Source: Williamsia sp. (GTDB lineage Bacteria > Bacteroidota > Bacteroidia > Chitinophagales > Chitinophagaceae). Taken from it: 64,000 nt of DNA. Positions 37,607 to 46,425 of this stretch are shown here, piece after piece; position 1 is the stretch's first letter; every line of letters begins with the position of its first letter. Location: NCBI GenBank assembly GCA_015069695.1, contig JADCRZ010000001.1:62001-126000 (forward strand), read 5' to 3'. The notes beneath the pieces were generated by a model, which worked only from the letters and a program-made list of their open reading frames with translations, was not told where the DNA came from and made no database searches. The position numbers and the translations under genes were made by a program.

Positions 37607-38224
37607 TCAGCGCGAGTAAGCGCTGTTGATCTTATTTACCAAGGTTGCAATTTTGTAGTCGCTTAACTTGTTGGTTAGCCAAAGGAGCAAGCGTGCTTCA
37701 AAGACCAATGTAAGGGGAATTACAGAAAGGTTCTTAAAAAACAGCAAGATGGTCCATTCTGAAGCAGATGCGGCCAGAATACCATCTTTTTTTAGCGTTA
37801 AGTAAAGACAAGTTTCGTAGGCTGCTAAATCAATCAGGTAATTCAGGGCCCAGGCAATAAGCAAGAACCCGCCAAGGTTCAGCAGGATGGCAGTCCACTC
37901 TTTCCTTGTGTTCTGGACGGCTATCTTCCATCCCTGCCTTCGTTTGTCTTTATGCGTACATACATGCTTTATCCGCAAAAGGCCTTTTTTTATATTGGCC
38001 AAACCCAATACATATACGAACAACAGTATTCGAGTGGCTTCAATCAGAACCTCCAAAGCGATGTTGGTGGACGTGTTTATCGTCCCTAGCCCTCCCAGTT
38101 GAATGACCCTGCCAACAGCAGCTATGAGCCCTGATCCTAAAACAACCGTCCAATGCTTCCGGAAAAAAGAAATTGTGGTTTTTAAGAAATACAGCTTTTG
38201 TAAGAAAGTAAATGACAAGCTCAT
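37607..38224 (-). CDS. Predicted multi-pass membrane protein, 205 aa
   Basis: Not recognised. It starts MSLSFTFLQKLYFLKTTISF and carries about four hydrophobic segments (VVLGSGLIAAVGRVIQLGG, NIALEVLIEATRILLFVYVLGLA, ILLNLGGFLLIAWALNYLID, VIPLTLVFEARLLLWLTN) joined by basic loops. The start codon overlaps the last four bases of the upstream gene (ATGA), a translational coupling signature, so the two proteins probably form a unit in the membrane. Function unknown. Confidence 0.7.
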   Translation of the reverse strand: MSLSFTFLQKLYFLKTTISFFRKHWTVVLGSGLIAAVGRVIQLGGLGTINTSTNIALEVLIEATRILLFVYVLGLANIKKGLLRIKHVCTHKDKRRQGWKIAVQNTRKEWTAILLNLGGFLLIAWALNYLIDLAAYETCLYLTLKKDGILAASASEWTILLFFKNLSVIPLTLVFEARLLLWLTNKLSDYKIATLVNKINSAYSR

Positions 38225-38610
38225 ACATGTAAATTGGGTTTCACGTTCTCATTTGAAGTGCCCGCAATGATCAATAGCAGCGACGATACCAAGGCTGATC
38301 CGGTTAAAAGAAACCCCATCAGAAAGGCAATTTTGCTTGTCTGTACCTGTGGGTTTACACTAAATATCAAACACGCGAAAGCTCCGTAAGCGGAGATGAT
38401 GGCTGCTACTGCGCCAAATACCAATAGAAGCATTTTCTTTCTTATTAGGAAGGGAAGAGCGCATATCACTGCAGTGAGTGAATCCAGTGGCTTTACTTCG
38501 GCATATATAAAAGTGGCAACAAAGTTTGTCAGGCCCAATAAAAGGAAATAAACAGATCCAACAAGTTTTGCCGCCTTTGCGCTTATGCGCTGCTCTATCA
38601 GATGTTTCAT
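38221..38610 (-). CDS. Predicted membrane protein, 129 aa
   Basis: Not recognised. Starts MKHLIEQRISAKAAKLVGSV and has about four helices (YFLLLGLTNFVATFIYAEV, LLLVFGAVAAIISAYGAFACLIF, and others) with short loops. It is immediately upstream of, and overlaps by 4 bp, the 205-aa membrane gene. The pair resembles small two-gene membrane units found in Bacteroidota without assigned function. Its own start is the only ATG at the head of the open frame. Confidence 0.68.
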   Translation of the reverse strand: MKHLIEQRISAKAAKLVGSVYFLLLGLTNFVATFIYAEVKPLDSLTAVICALPFLIRKKMLLLVFGAVAAIISAYGAFACLIFSVNPQVQTSKIAFLMGFLLTGSALVSSLLLIIAGTSNENVKPNLHV

Positions 38611-38714
38611 GCCTCCAGGTTTTATGGATTATGTGTAACTAAGATCACCATAATTTTCTGTTTTGCAAAGCAGCGTTTTGAAATAAGTTGTTCTTGAGCA
38701 AGTAGCGGCGTACT

Positions 38715-38966
38715 TTAAATAATTTTTCCTTCGTCGAAAACAGCCACGCTCATTCCTGTTAAACCCAAGGCTGCCATCCGTTGGTCGACCGTCTTTGCTT
38801 CACCTGTATCTTGTCCGGTAGCAGAGATGGTATAAATATTCTTCTCGATACGGGTGATCGCTTCCTGCAAACGGGTCTGAGGACGAGCTACAGAGCAGGA
38901 AATAAAAAGTATCAAAGAGAGGCAAGTAAAGGCAGTGGCTTGCAATTTACAAATAGCTCGTATCAT
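38715..38966 (-). pseudogene. N-terminal remnant of a serine hydrolase (beta-lactamase family)
   Basis: A lipoprotein-type signal (LFISC) is followed by RITRIEKNIY-like residues and RMAALGLTGMSVAVFDEGKII, the N-terminal block that precedes the W-A-(K/R)-G-(Y/F)-G segment of class C-type serine hydrolases. The frame then stops at 38715-38717. Neither Ser-x-x-Lys nor Tyr-x-Asn survives. It parallels the intact paralogue at 42343-44118 (LSERMKRTHVTGLSVAVIDNY). A truncated remnant. Confidence 0.6.
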
Positions 38967-39272
38967 ATGTAAATGTTTGGAACCCTTTCATGGCCGTGCT
39001 GCTTTCGGCCGCGTGTTATCATGTGAACTCATGCGCTTCAAACCGCTGGGCCAATCTGCTATTCATGGCTGGTAAATAATGTCAAGCCAGAACTGCAGCT
39101 TGGTTTGATTCTGCTTCTGAAGATAAGATTTTTTTGTTCCCTGTATTCGTCGGCCGAACCGCTACCAATAGTAATCAGCAGCTGATTGTTTTAATGCCCA
39201 GTCGTACCCGAAGTAATACATTTGTTGTAAGCAGTTATTCTCCTTTGGATTTTTGCGATAACTATTGTTTGG
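38967..39272. other. Gene-free stretch, no supported feature
   Basis: About 300 bp between two serine-hydrolase remnants. On the - strand a short open piece (MYYFGYDWALKQSAADYYW near 39165-39224) looks protein-like but stops at once. I treat the stretch as decayed coding sequence of unknown origin; no promoter, repeat or RNA could be supported. Confidence 0.3.
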
Positions 39273-40240
39273 TCAGCCGGGTCCAAAAAGTATATCTTGG
39301 CTAGCCGTATGAATTTGCCCCTGATAAGTGCCGTTTGCTGGAGAATACATGCTGGCCGGTTTTACTACTTTTGCTTGTGTTTGACTGACCGGTGCAGACT
39401 TGTTTTCAAAATTGGGTAACAAAGCTGAAAACGCATCATGGATAATTGAACTGCAATCGGTGTTGCCTGTATTTGATAAAACAATCACAGCAACTTTTTC
39501 GGAAGGTATAAATTGTATCCAGGCCTGTGCATCGTTAGTTCCGCCTTGCGATTAGAACAACGTATATCCGTGATAATTGCTGTTTTTAAATCCGTCCATA
39601 CCTTTAATCGTTGTATCTGATTCTACCGATGCATTCTGCATGTTATCAATTGAATGCTGCGAAATGATACTATCTGTCCCAAAACAGCATAGCCAATATT
39701 TGAATAGCCAAAGTAAGTTCCCGGTTTCCGGAAAACTATTCCGTATCTGTTGATTGCCGAATCAACGGTTAAAGAGCAACTTTCCAGGTTCGGGTAACAC
39801 TCTTTGTCATAAGTTGTCAAACCGGAAGTATGCTGTAACAATCTTCTGATGGTGGCCTCTGACGCATTCCAGAACGGGCTGCTGATTTTAGCGTGTAACA
39901 GGTACTTGTTAGCCGGGCTATCTAAATTAATTTGCCTTTTTTCGGAAAGCTTCATAACGGCCATTGCAGTCATTAGTTTGGTAACGGATGCAACGTAATA
40001 AGGTGTATGGATTGTTGAATTGATCTTTAGCTCCCGGTTTGAATAGCCAAAACTTTCTTCCCACAGAATCTTTTGATTTTTTACAACCGCTACGGCTATA
40101 GAAGGAACATGATTGTTGTCGATCTGGCTCTTTATATTGTTTTTTGCATTCGTAAAATCTGCGTCAGATAAATGTTGCGCCAATAAATCTGCATTTTGAC
40201 TGAGAAAAGAAACAAAGCAAAGCAGAAAGATTTTGCTCAT
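39273..40240 (-). pseudogene. Broken serine hydrolase (beta-lactamase family) with frameshift and stop
   Basis: The first 205 codons from 40240 are a normal start: signal peptide, KNQKILWEESFGYSNRE, VASVTKLMTAMAV (catalytic Ser-Val-Thr-Lys), LLQHTSGLTTY and YFGYSNIGYAVLGQIV (Tyr-x-Asn). The frame then shifts near 39660. The other frame continues SIDNMQNASVESDTTIKG, reaches an in-frame TAA near 39553, and resumes as SQGGTNDAQAWIQFIPSEK, VAVIVLSNTGNT. About 100 residues expected between Tyr-x-Asn and the SQGG motif are missing. So it has a deletion, a frameshift and a nonsense codon, and is dead. Confidence 0.8.
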
Positions 40241-40506
40241 ATAATACTTTTTAACCTATTATGACGGATGAGCTGGAAGAAGGTTACTTCCGTCACAAAG
40301 TTGTTAAATGGCCTGATGATAAATAATTGTGGAAGAAGTATGCTTTCATGTATTTATACTGCTGCACCACTTATTTTCCTCGTTGGAGCCTCTGCTCTGA
40401 GCTGCAACTTGTTCCTTGTTCACCCGTTCAGCCACAATCGCTGCAAAAGTTAGGACTATACTTGAAAACCGGTAATTCCATATGTTTTATTAATGAATTC
40501 AACTTT

Positions 40507-40590
40507 GCGATTGCGTCCAAAGGTGACCACTTTTCGTTCAGCGGGGCGTTTGGAAATATTCAATCCAGAACCTCAGCCGGTAGCTGAACC
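40507..40590 (+). repeat. Diverged repeat family, copy 1
   Basis: An 80-bp sequence built around GCGTTTGGAAATATTCAATC and CAGCCGG. It aligns along most of its length with copies at 41262-41320, 41991-42076 and 47645-47728. All are on the same strand and outside intact genes. The element is too short to be a coding gene. Confidence 0.4.
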
Positions 40591-40630
40591 AATGTACAGA
40601 ATTATACAACAATGTAAAATCGAATTTAAG

Positions 40631-40674
40631 CGTATGGTATCCTATGTTCCGGTAGGAACATAGGATACCATACG
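40631..40674. repeat. Perfect 20-bp inverted repeat hairpin
   Basis: The arm CGTATGGTATCCTATGTTCC at 40631-40650 is matched exactly by its reverse complement at 40655-40674, with the loop GGTA. No T-run follows, so it is a weak intrinsic terminator at best. Its perfection suggests a recent insertion such as a REP- or MITE-like element. It sits between the dead serine hydrolase and the dead lipoprotein gene. Confidence 0.7.
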
Positions 40675-40727
40675 GCTAAATATTGCCATCTAGATTGGAC
40701 TGTTGTAGCTATCATACGTTCTTACCT

Positions 40728-41207
40728 TTAGCGAAGTGTACCTGAATTCCATGGTAGCTGTTTTGTATCATAGAACTTATCGTATACAACATCCGGCGAT
40801 GCTAATGTGGTGTCTGAAATTTTCATGCTATGCAATGCTGCACGATAGTCATTCAAGTGCACGAATCCTTCTTCCTTGTTTGTATTTAGGTTGACTATGA
40901 ACCAACATTCATTGTATATCTGCAGATTGATCTCCGTGCCTCCGGTTGAATAGATGAGAATAAATTTGTCAGTCACGTTTATACCTTGCACATTATGAAC
41001 TGATAAAACAAGAAGTTGGGTAGTAAACAGCTACATGAGCCATTCGGTCGACGAAACTTTTTTTAATTCGTAAGGCTTGATCAATGGTATTCTCTTTTGT
41101 TCAAACCCGGGATCGGTATAAAAGGGATCGGAATTGTTGGTAGGCTTTTTAATGTTGCACCCGGTAAGCATTAATAGAACGAAAAATGTCAACTTATAAG
41201 CATGCAT
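40728..41207 (-). pseudogene. Lipoprotein gene split by an in-frame TAG
   Basis: From ATG 41207 the frame gives MHAYKLTFFVLLMLTGC (lipobox) and DPFYTDPGFEQKRIPLIKPY, then reaches TAG at 41031-41033 after SSTEWLM. The same frame continues without break as LFTTQLLVLSVHNVQG, NVTDKFILIYSTGG, NECWFIVNLNTNKEEGFVHL and ends NSGTLR at 40728. Removing the one stop yields a single plausible lipoprotein of about 160 residues. Unknown family. A nonsense mutation is the simplest explanation. Confidence 0.7.
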
Positions 41208-41261
41208 TGATTCGGTAAACAAATTTACACAGGATTATTTCTGTAATAACGAGGCAGCTAA

Positions 41262-41320
41262 GATGGCGCATAACTGGACCGGGGCCTGGCGAAGGCAGGG
41301 CATTTGAAAACCCTCAGAAG
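41262..41320 (+). repeat. Diverged repeat family, copy 2
   Basis: A shortened copy: ATGGCGCATAACTGGACC, then GAAGGCAGGGCATTTGAAAA. It matches the central half of copies 1, 3 and 4. Lies upstream (on the other strand) of the interrupted lipoprotein gene. Confidence 0.35.
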
Positions 41321-41427
41321 AAGTTAAGCACAAATACAGAGCGGTGTACAACTGTTATATTGCTTTCGTCAGCCCTGCTTTTGCCAGTCCTATGTCGGGC
41401 GTTCGTTGTTTTTACCCGTATTTTCTG

Positions 41428-41856
41428 TTATGATTCCGCGTCATACTCCACGATCCATTCAATTCCGTATTTGTCTCTGAAGCAACCAAAATAGGAGCCC
41501 CAGGGACTATCACCGATAGGTCCTTCTATTTGTCCTCCTGCTGAAAGCCCGTTAAACAAGCTGTCTGCTTCTTCTTTGCTTTCCGCACTTAGTACAATTT
41601 TACTTCTGTTCTCGTTCTCGTTTGTTCTTCCCATACTTTCCGGGACATCGTTTGCCATCAACCTGCCATTCTTACCGATCGGTAAAGAGATGTGCATAAT
41701 TTTATTTTCTTCTTTTTCCGCTACCGGAAATTCAGAACTTGCAATGTCTTTGAAACGAATGACTTTTGCGAACTCTCCGCCAAATACTGATTTGTAAAAG
41801 GTGAAGGCTTCTTCGGCATTTCCGTTAAAGTTGATGTGGGGATTAATTAGTGCCAT
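41428..41856 (-). CDS. VOC-family protein of the PhnB/3-demethylubiquinone-like group
   Basis: A 142-aa protein of the PhnB type. Motifs: INPHINFNGNAEEAFTFYKSVFGGEF at the start, KIMHISLPIG, LMANDVPESMG, and the C-terminal WGSYFGCFRDKYGIEWIVEY. These are typical of VOC proteins, small cytoplasmic metalloprotein-like folds that often lack known activity. ATG 41856 starts exactly at the conserved ALINPHINF block; 41991 would add 45 residues without domain character. Function not known. Confidence 0.85.
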   Translation of the reverse strand: MALINPHINFNGNAEEAFTFYKSVFGGEFAKVIRFKDIASSEFPVAEKEENKIMHISLPIGKNGRLMANDVPESMGRTNENENRSKIVLSAESKEEADSLFNGLSAGGQIEGPIGDSPWGSYFGCFRDKYGIEWIVEYDAES

Positions 41857-42342
41857 GGTTATTACAATTGGTTTAAAGTCCAAACGTACCGCTTGCCTAC
41901 AAAACAGATACGGTGTGATTGCGTCAAAAAAGGGGCTGATTACGTCAGGCGTTGCCCGGATATATCTGCTTAATGCAGAGAAAGTTACCAATTACAATGC
42001 CGCCTGGCGGTTTTGGCTTGGTGATGATCGGGCGGGCAATTGAAATACTGTCTGCCGGCAACTGAAGCCGATTAAGGTTGCGGATATTGATTGTTATTAC
42101 AAACACCTATCTGTGTTCCGTTTGCTGGATATGCCGATGATATTAGCTCACAACATGACAATGCTTGCTTTGCATTCTGAACCATGGTGCTGGGACCGCA
42201 GGAAGTGGGTGTGTCCTTGATGTCTTAATTGATATTGTCTTTATGGGGTTCTGTTTGCCTTACCATAGGAGAAGTGAAAAACAAGCATCAGGAACAAAGT
42301 ATATCAGTGTATGTATTTCATAGTTTCTTTTAGTTATTGATC
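41857..42342. other. Gene-free stretch with one diverged repeat copy
   Basis: Between two - strand genes. Copy 3 of the diverged repeat lies at 41991-42076 (TTACAATGCCG onward, ending ACTGAAGCCGATTAA). The remainder shows no hairpin of note. It probably holds the promoter of the PhnB-like gene at its left edge, but no consensus could be supported. Confidence 0.35.
41991..42076 (+). repeat. Diverged repeat family, copy 3
   Basis: Starts TTACAATGCCG and ends ACTGAAGCCGATTAA. It is the copy most similar at both ends to copy 4 at 47645-47728 (TTACAATGGCG ... ACTGCAGCCGATTAA). This end identity is the main evidence that a defined element is repeated. Confidence 0.45.
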
Positions 42343-44118
42343 CTATAGTGAAAGTATCTCGCTTGCCTTTTTAATGGCTGAAGGGTCAAACCCCGCATTC
42401 CTGAAATATTGAAAATCATTTTTCAAACTTTTGCTTAACCCGTTCCCGGTGTCCCCTGACTTTAGATATTGCCGGTATAGCTCGATCGCTTTGGTGATAT
42501 CGCCCTTAAAGAGATGCGAGTGGGCCAGGTTTTTTACCAGCGACGAGTCTGCAGGTTCGCTGGTTAAACCCTTCGATAAAAAGCTGATCGCTTTGTCATA
42601 ATGTTTCGTTTCCAGCAAATGACGGCCAAGGACACCCGATTGCCCGGGTCTCACTTTCAGTGTATCCAAAGTGGTTATCCTTTGCCCGGTTGCACGCAGC
42701 CGGCCATTGATCGTATTCGAATAACCGGTTACTGTCCCGGCATTATCGAAAGTAAAAGTTTTTGTACCCCCTAATTCGATGTTGCGAAAACTGGTTGCCG
42801 ACGTAAAATACATTTTGCTGCTGATGCCGTCGGTCCATAAGTAAAGCCCGTCTTTTTCCCTTTTTATTTCTGAAAGAAATCCGTCTAAAATATATTCGCC
42901 GGTATATTTTGAGGTGAGCGTATCGCTTACTGGTACAGTGGTTATTTGCTCAGGCTTTGAAAACCCTTTCCAGTTGTAAACCTGTGCTATGCTGTTGATT
43001 AACTCGAACATAACAGGCGCATCATCGGAATTTGCAAATACTGCTGCTCCTTTTCCATTTGTTAATCCACCAATAAATACACCTGAAAATCCTTCGTTAC
43101 TGGCTGTATGATCGAAGTACATTTCACCGTTCCTATTTTGTATGAAGGTGCCCATTGCCACATCATTTTTGTAGGGGGTTACATGCAATTTTACCATTTC
43201 CCGGTTCAACACTTTTGGTGACTTTCCCTGGTAAGCCTGCTGCATTTCCAGCATGTATTTGCATATATCTGTGGGTGTGGTCCATAATCCGGCCGCTGCT
43301 TTTTCCGGATATACATGGTACTTTCCCGGCACTTCATGGCCGTTGCTTTTATACCCGGTGGCGAGGTTTTTCCTTTGGCTGGCTGCAGGGGGCTGGTTGT
43401 AAGAACTGTTGGTCATTCCCAGTGGCCGGAACACATGCTCATACATGTATTGCTCATATTGTTGGTTCGCCAAGTCGGTAAGCATTTGTTGCGTTATCAG
43501 GGTTCCTCCACCTGAATAGCGGGGGCCGGTACCTGGTTCTGCCACCGATCTTACGGCTTCCGTGTTGGAAGGAGTCCGGCCGTCTAAAATAGCAATGACC
43601 GATGCAATTGCACTATCGCGGTGATAACCGGGAAAACCATGAACCCCGAGACCTGCAGTGTGACTGAGCAACTGGGCAGTTGTAATTTTCTTGCCGTGCG
43701 AAACGGTGTCATAAGGAAATTTCCAGCTGACCAGGTACTGGTTGATGTCCTGGTAGAGATCCAGCTTTCCCTGCTGCGCAAGCTGTAAGATACCTACGGC
43801 GTTTAGTGATTTACTGATCGATCCGGGTTCAAATAGTGTATGGGTAGTCACTTTCCTCCCTTCTTTTTTGTCAGCATAACCATACCCTTTGGCCCACACA
43901 ACCTGGTAATTGTCGATAACGGCAACACTTAATCCCGTCACATGGGTCCGTTTCATCCGTTCAGAAAGGGTATATAGCTTCCCGTCGATAACCAGGCCGC
44001 CCGAAAGGCTGTTTTCCACCCGGGAGATCTGTCTGTTTACGGCTTTGGAATACGGCTGCTGTGCGGCAACTACTGTAAGCCAATGGCACAAAAGGAGGGC
44101 TAAACTGATTTTTCTCAT
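42343..44118 (-). CDS. Secreted serine hydrolase (class C beta-lactamase/DD-peptidase-like) with TPR-like tail
   Basis: A 591-aa exported enzyme. Signal peptide (LALLLCHWLTVVAAQ), then a beta-lactamase-fold domain: VAVIDNYQVVWAKGYGYADK, EPGSISKSLNAVG with the catalytic Ser-x-x-Lys (SISK), LLSHTAGLGVHG, and RYSGGGT in the Tyr-x-Asn region (Asn replaced by Gly). After residue 420 there is a lipocalin-like beta stretch and a C-terminal helical repeat (LAHSHLFKGDITKAIELYRQYL). Such proteins may act on D-amino peptides or esters. ATG 44118 starts the signal directly; the longer frame to 44280 runs into the divergent promoter. It is divergent from the membrane-bound regulator at 44240. Confidence 0.88.
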   Translation of the reverse strand: MRKISLALLLCHWLTVVAAQQPYSKAVNRQISRVENSLSGGLVIDGKLYTLSERMKRTHVTGLSVAVIDNYQVVWAKGYGYADKKEGRKVTTHTLFEPGSISKSLNAVGILQLAQQGKLDLYQDINQYLVSWKFPYDTVSHGKKITTAQLLSHTAGLGVHGFPGYHRDSAIASVIAILDGRTPSNTEAVRSVAEPGTGPRYSGGGTLITQQMLTDLANQQYEQYMYEHVFRPLGMTNSSYNQPPAASQRKNLATGYKSNGHEVPGKYHVYPEKAAAGLWTTPTDICKYMLEMQQAYQGKSPKVLNREMVKLHVTPYKNDVAMGTFIQNRNGEMYFDHTASNEGFSGVFIGGLTNGKGAAVFANSDDAPVMFELINSIAQVYNWKGFSKPEQITTVPVSDTLTSKYTGEYILDGFLSEIKREKDGLYLWTDGISSKMYFTSATSFRNIELGGTKTFTFDNAGTVTGYSNTINGRLRATGQRITTLDTLKVRPGQSGVLGRHLLETKHYDKAISFLSKGLTSEPADSSLVKNLAHSHLFKGDITKAIELYRQYLKSGDTGNGLSKSLKNDFQYFRNAGFDPSAIKKASEILSL

Positions 44119-44162
44119 GTTGACAAACCTATCCGTTATTCCGCCGGTGCAGGCTGAAAGAG

Positions 44163-44211
44163 TGTAAAAAAGCTGTAAAACAATGTAAATCCTTTTTAAA
44201 ATCGATTTACA
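44163..44211. promoter_or_regulatory. TGTAAA box cluster between serine hydrolase and membrane regulator
   Basis: TGTAAA occurs at 44163, 44174 and 44184 in direct orientation (spacing 11 and 10 bp, about one helical turn) and once inverted as TTTACA at 44206-44211. All lie in the 121-bp gap between the divergent starts 44118 and 44240. A similar set precedes the paralogous regulator at 46426. This looks like a regulator-binding array, perhaps autoregulatory (inference). Confidence 0.5.
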
Positions 44212-44239
44212 TCGATTGTGCATGCTTAGCTTTACCAGT

Positions 44240-45136
44240 ATGAAGCAATATTCCTTGTTCGCCGTCCTTTCAGTATCCATGGTATTAGTTGCTATGGCTT
44301 TTGTAAAAAAGGAAAATAAGCAGCCTGATAAGCACCTGGAGATTGTGCTTCGTTCTATCGGACACCAGGTGTTGCTTCATTCCAAAGATTCGACGTCCCG
44401 GGTATTGCCGGTTAAGACAGTCAATGACAACACTTATCGCATTTCCTTTGAGAACACTTTCGGATTCACTCCCGATACGTTGATGAGCATCGTGCATCAG
44501 CAACTGGCAAAAACGGACAGGCTGGAAGGTTATACGGTGAGTGTAAATGACTGCTTTCAAAACCAAACCATTTTTGCCTATGAAGTAAATACATCCAATG
44601 GCGATTTGAAACCCTGCCGGGGACGCGAACAGAAAAAGGGCTGCTATGTGATTGAAATTTCATTCCCCGCAAAAAAATCATTCCCCTATGGCTGGCTTTT
44701 GCTCGCCTTTATTCCGGTTGCTTTGGCCGGGCTTTATCTCGCTCGCAGGCGGGCTGGGATTTCAGAACCCCGGGAACTTATAGAGGAAAAGGTGGGTGAA
44801 TCTCTATCAAATAGAACGGAACCTTTTCCGGCTATCGCTGCTTATAAAAAGCTCGGAGATTTTGTATTTTTCGAATCAAAGGGAATTCTTAGCCTTCATG
44901 ACGAAACCATTGAGCTTTCCGTGAAAGAGGTGAAAGCACTGCGCCTGCTTGCGTCAAACCAGAACGAGGTGGTCGGGAGGGACCTGCTGATGAAAGAAAT
45001 CTGGGAGGATGACGGTGTTTTTGTGATCACCCGCAATGTGGACGTTTTGATATCCAAACTCCGGAAGAGATTAAGCGCTGATCCGTCTGTTAAGATTGTA
45101 AATGTACACGGCAAAGGATACAAACTGATTGCGTAA
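44240..45136 (+). CDS. Membrane-anchored winged-helix regulator with periplasmic sensor (paralogue A)
   Basis: A 298-aa protein with an inverted, ToxR-like layout. An N-terminal membrane segment (about residues 4-20) and a periplasmic domain (about 25-145) come first, with LRSIGHQVLLHSKDSTSRVL, ISFENTFGFTPDTL and three Cys (DCFQN, PCRGR, GCYVIEISF). A second membrane helix (GWLLLAFIPVALAGLYLA, about 150-168) follows. The C-terminal 95 residues are an OmpR-type winged helix (ELSVKEVKALRLLASNQNEV, LMKEIWEDD, VLISKLRKRL, NVHGKGYKL). No receiver or kinase domain is present. ATG 44240 was chosen because it begins the first helix. It likely reads a periplasmic signal and binds DNA from the membrane (inference). 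Confidence 0.85.
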   Translation: MKQYSLFAVLSVSMVLVAMAFVKKENKQPDKHLEIVLRSIGHQVLLHSKDSTSRVLPVKTVNDNTYRISFENTFGFTPDTLMSIVHQQLAKTDRLEGYTVSVNDCFQNQTIFAYEVNTSNGDLKPCRGREQKKGCYVIEISFPAKKSFPYGWLLLAFIPVALAGLYLARRRAGISEPRELIEEKVGESLSNRTEPFPAIAAYKKLGDFVFFESKGILSLHDETIELSVKEVKALRLLASNQNEVVGRDLLMKEIWEDDGVFVITRNVDVLISKLRKRLSADPSVKIVNVHGKGYKLIA

Positions 45137-45676
45137 GCCACTTTGTATGCACAAGAAATTGTCAGGAGGCGGCAATTCATTCATAATTATCAGATCGGGT
45201 ATCACTTGGTTAGATAAGTGTCTAACCAGGGAAGCTTAAAGGCTGTCAGAAATGGTGGCCGTGCCCGCCGGAAGAGGCTTGTAGAGGATAAATGAACCGG
45301 AACTTCTGAAGTAATTTCCCGAAATTCCGGTTTGGTTAGTCCCGATCCCTCAAACCTCGAACTTTCTGCTGGCGGATCGGGAGGGTTTCGTGCGTTATCT
45401 GGCGCAATCGGTCGCTACTAAGGTGCGTTTGCGGTTCGAGATTTCACAGATCTATTACCTGGAATAAAAGAAGTGAGCTAAAGGTAAAGCCTCCGGTACA
45501 ACGTAGGGTTACTGAAATCTAAAATAAGAGTCCACCGGGTAAAAATATCAACCGCTTGTCGATGCCGAAGAATGTATCGCCTGAAGCATAATTTCATCTT
45601 AGAAGTGCCGGCTAAAAAAGTTATTTTTGACTTTCTCTGCCTTTAAATTCCGAAGGTCTTTCCATCATACCTTTAC
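45137..45676. other. Gene-free stretch with two inverted repeats
   Basis: No intact gene is seen in 540 bp. TGGTTAGA/TCTAACCA at 45207-45228 form a hairpin with a 6-base loop, 70 bp after the regulator stop, possibly its terminator though no T-run follows. TCCCGATCC and GGATCGGGA at 45340-45382 are arms 25 bp apart. A short open piece at about 45374-45465 (DREGFVRYLAQSVATKV) may be a decayed gene end. Confidence 0.35.
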
Positions 45677-46243
45677 TCAGCAGCCGCCTTTGCGAGGGGC
45701 ACGTTTATATATTACTTTGCTACCCCGTTCTACATAGTCGCCCGATACTATTGGATATGAATACTTGGGCGCGTGTGATACACTATGGCTTCTTATAATT
45801 ATTTTGTCGTTAACTTTCAGGCTATACAATTGCTCAAATTCATTGTTAAAGCTGAAAGAATTCTTTTCAAACTTTTCCGGCCCAAAACTAAGAATATAAT
45901 CGTCCCCATCAATCCTGGCCATCACTCCGAAACCTAATCGTGAGCCTGGCGGAAGAGAAAGAGAGGTTACAACAGCCTCCATGTCGGTAAAAGCACTTAT
46001 ATGCTTTCTTATTTTAGCTTCACTGGCAAACACCTTTTTGCCTGCGGGAGACGCTTCCCATTTTTTGTATTTTACACCGGCAGGGGTAGCCTCCCATGCT
46101 TTCAATGCGGCTTTCCTTTCAGCAGCAGAGAGGGGCCTGGGGGTTGATTTTTCAGAAGATTCATTTTTGATCTCGCGATTGGCAAATACCAGTCCGCTTA
46201 CTACAACCAGCGGTAAGATCAGTGTATAAATAACTTTTTTCAT
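45677..46243 (-). CDS. Exported protein of unknown function, 188 aa
   Basis: Not recognised. MKKVIYTLILPLVVVSGLVFA is a signal peptide or N-terminal anchor. A charged segment follows with the repeat AWEATPAGVKYKKWEASPAGKK, then a beta-rich C-terminal domain (LGFGVMARIDGDDYILSFG, LYSLKVNDKIIIRSHSVSHAPKYSYPIVSGDYVERGS) and a final GGC. Divergent from the second membrane-bound regulator at 46426, in the same arrangement as the serine hydrolase and the first regulator. ATG 46243 begins the signal; 46267 adds only eight residues. Confidence 0.7.
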   Translation of the reverse strand: MKKVIYTLILPLVVVSGLVFANREIKNESSEKSTPRPLSAAERKAALKAWEATPAGVKYKKWEASPAGKKVFASEAKIRKHISAFTDMEAVVTSLSLPPGSRLGFGVMARIDGDDYILSFGPEKFEKNSFSFNNEFEQLYSLKVNDKIIIRSHSVSHAPKYSYPIVSGDYVERGSKVIYKRAPRKGGC

Positions 46244-46384
46244 ATTTTTTGTAGATTTAATTAACATAAATCTGTCTCCTGATAAATCAGATTTGTTGAA
46301 GGCATTCTTTTTATTTTTCGTATCCTTTTAAAAGATGGTGCAACAAAAATACTTTGATTTATTTCAGCCCGAGGGACTTGGATC

Positions 46385-46410
46385 GTAAATAAGAGTGTAA
46401 ACTTTGTAAA
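46385..46410. promoter_or_regulatory. GTAAA/TGTAAA box cluster before membrane regulator B
   Basis: GTAAA at 46385, TGTAAA at 46396 and TGTAAA at 46405 lie in direct order, with spacing of about 12 and 9 bp. They sit 15-40 bp upstream of the regulator start and within the 183-bp gap to the divergent 188-aa gene. They mirror the boxes at 44163-44189, supporting a shared binding motif for the paralogous regulators. Confidence 0.45.
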
Positions 46411-46425
46411 TAATATCTTGACACT

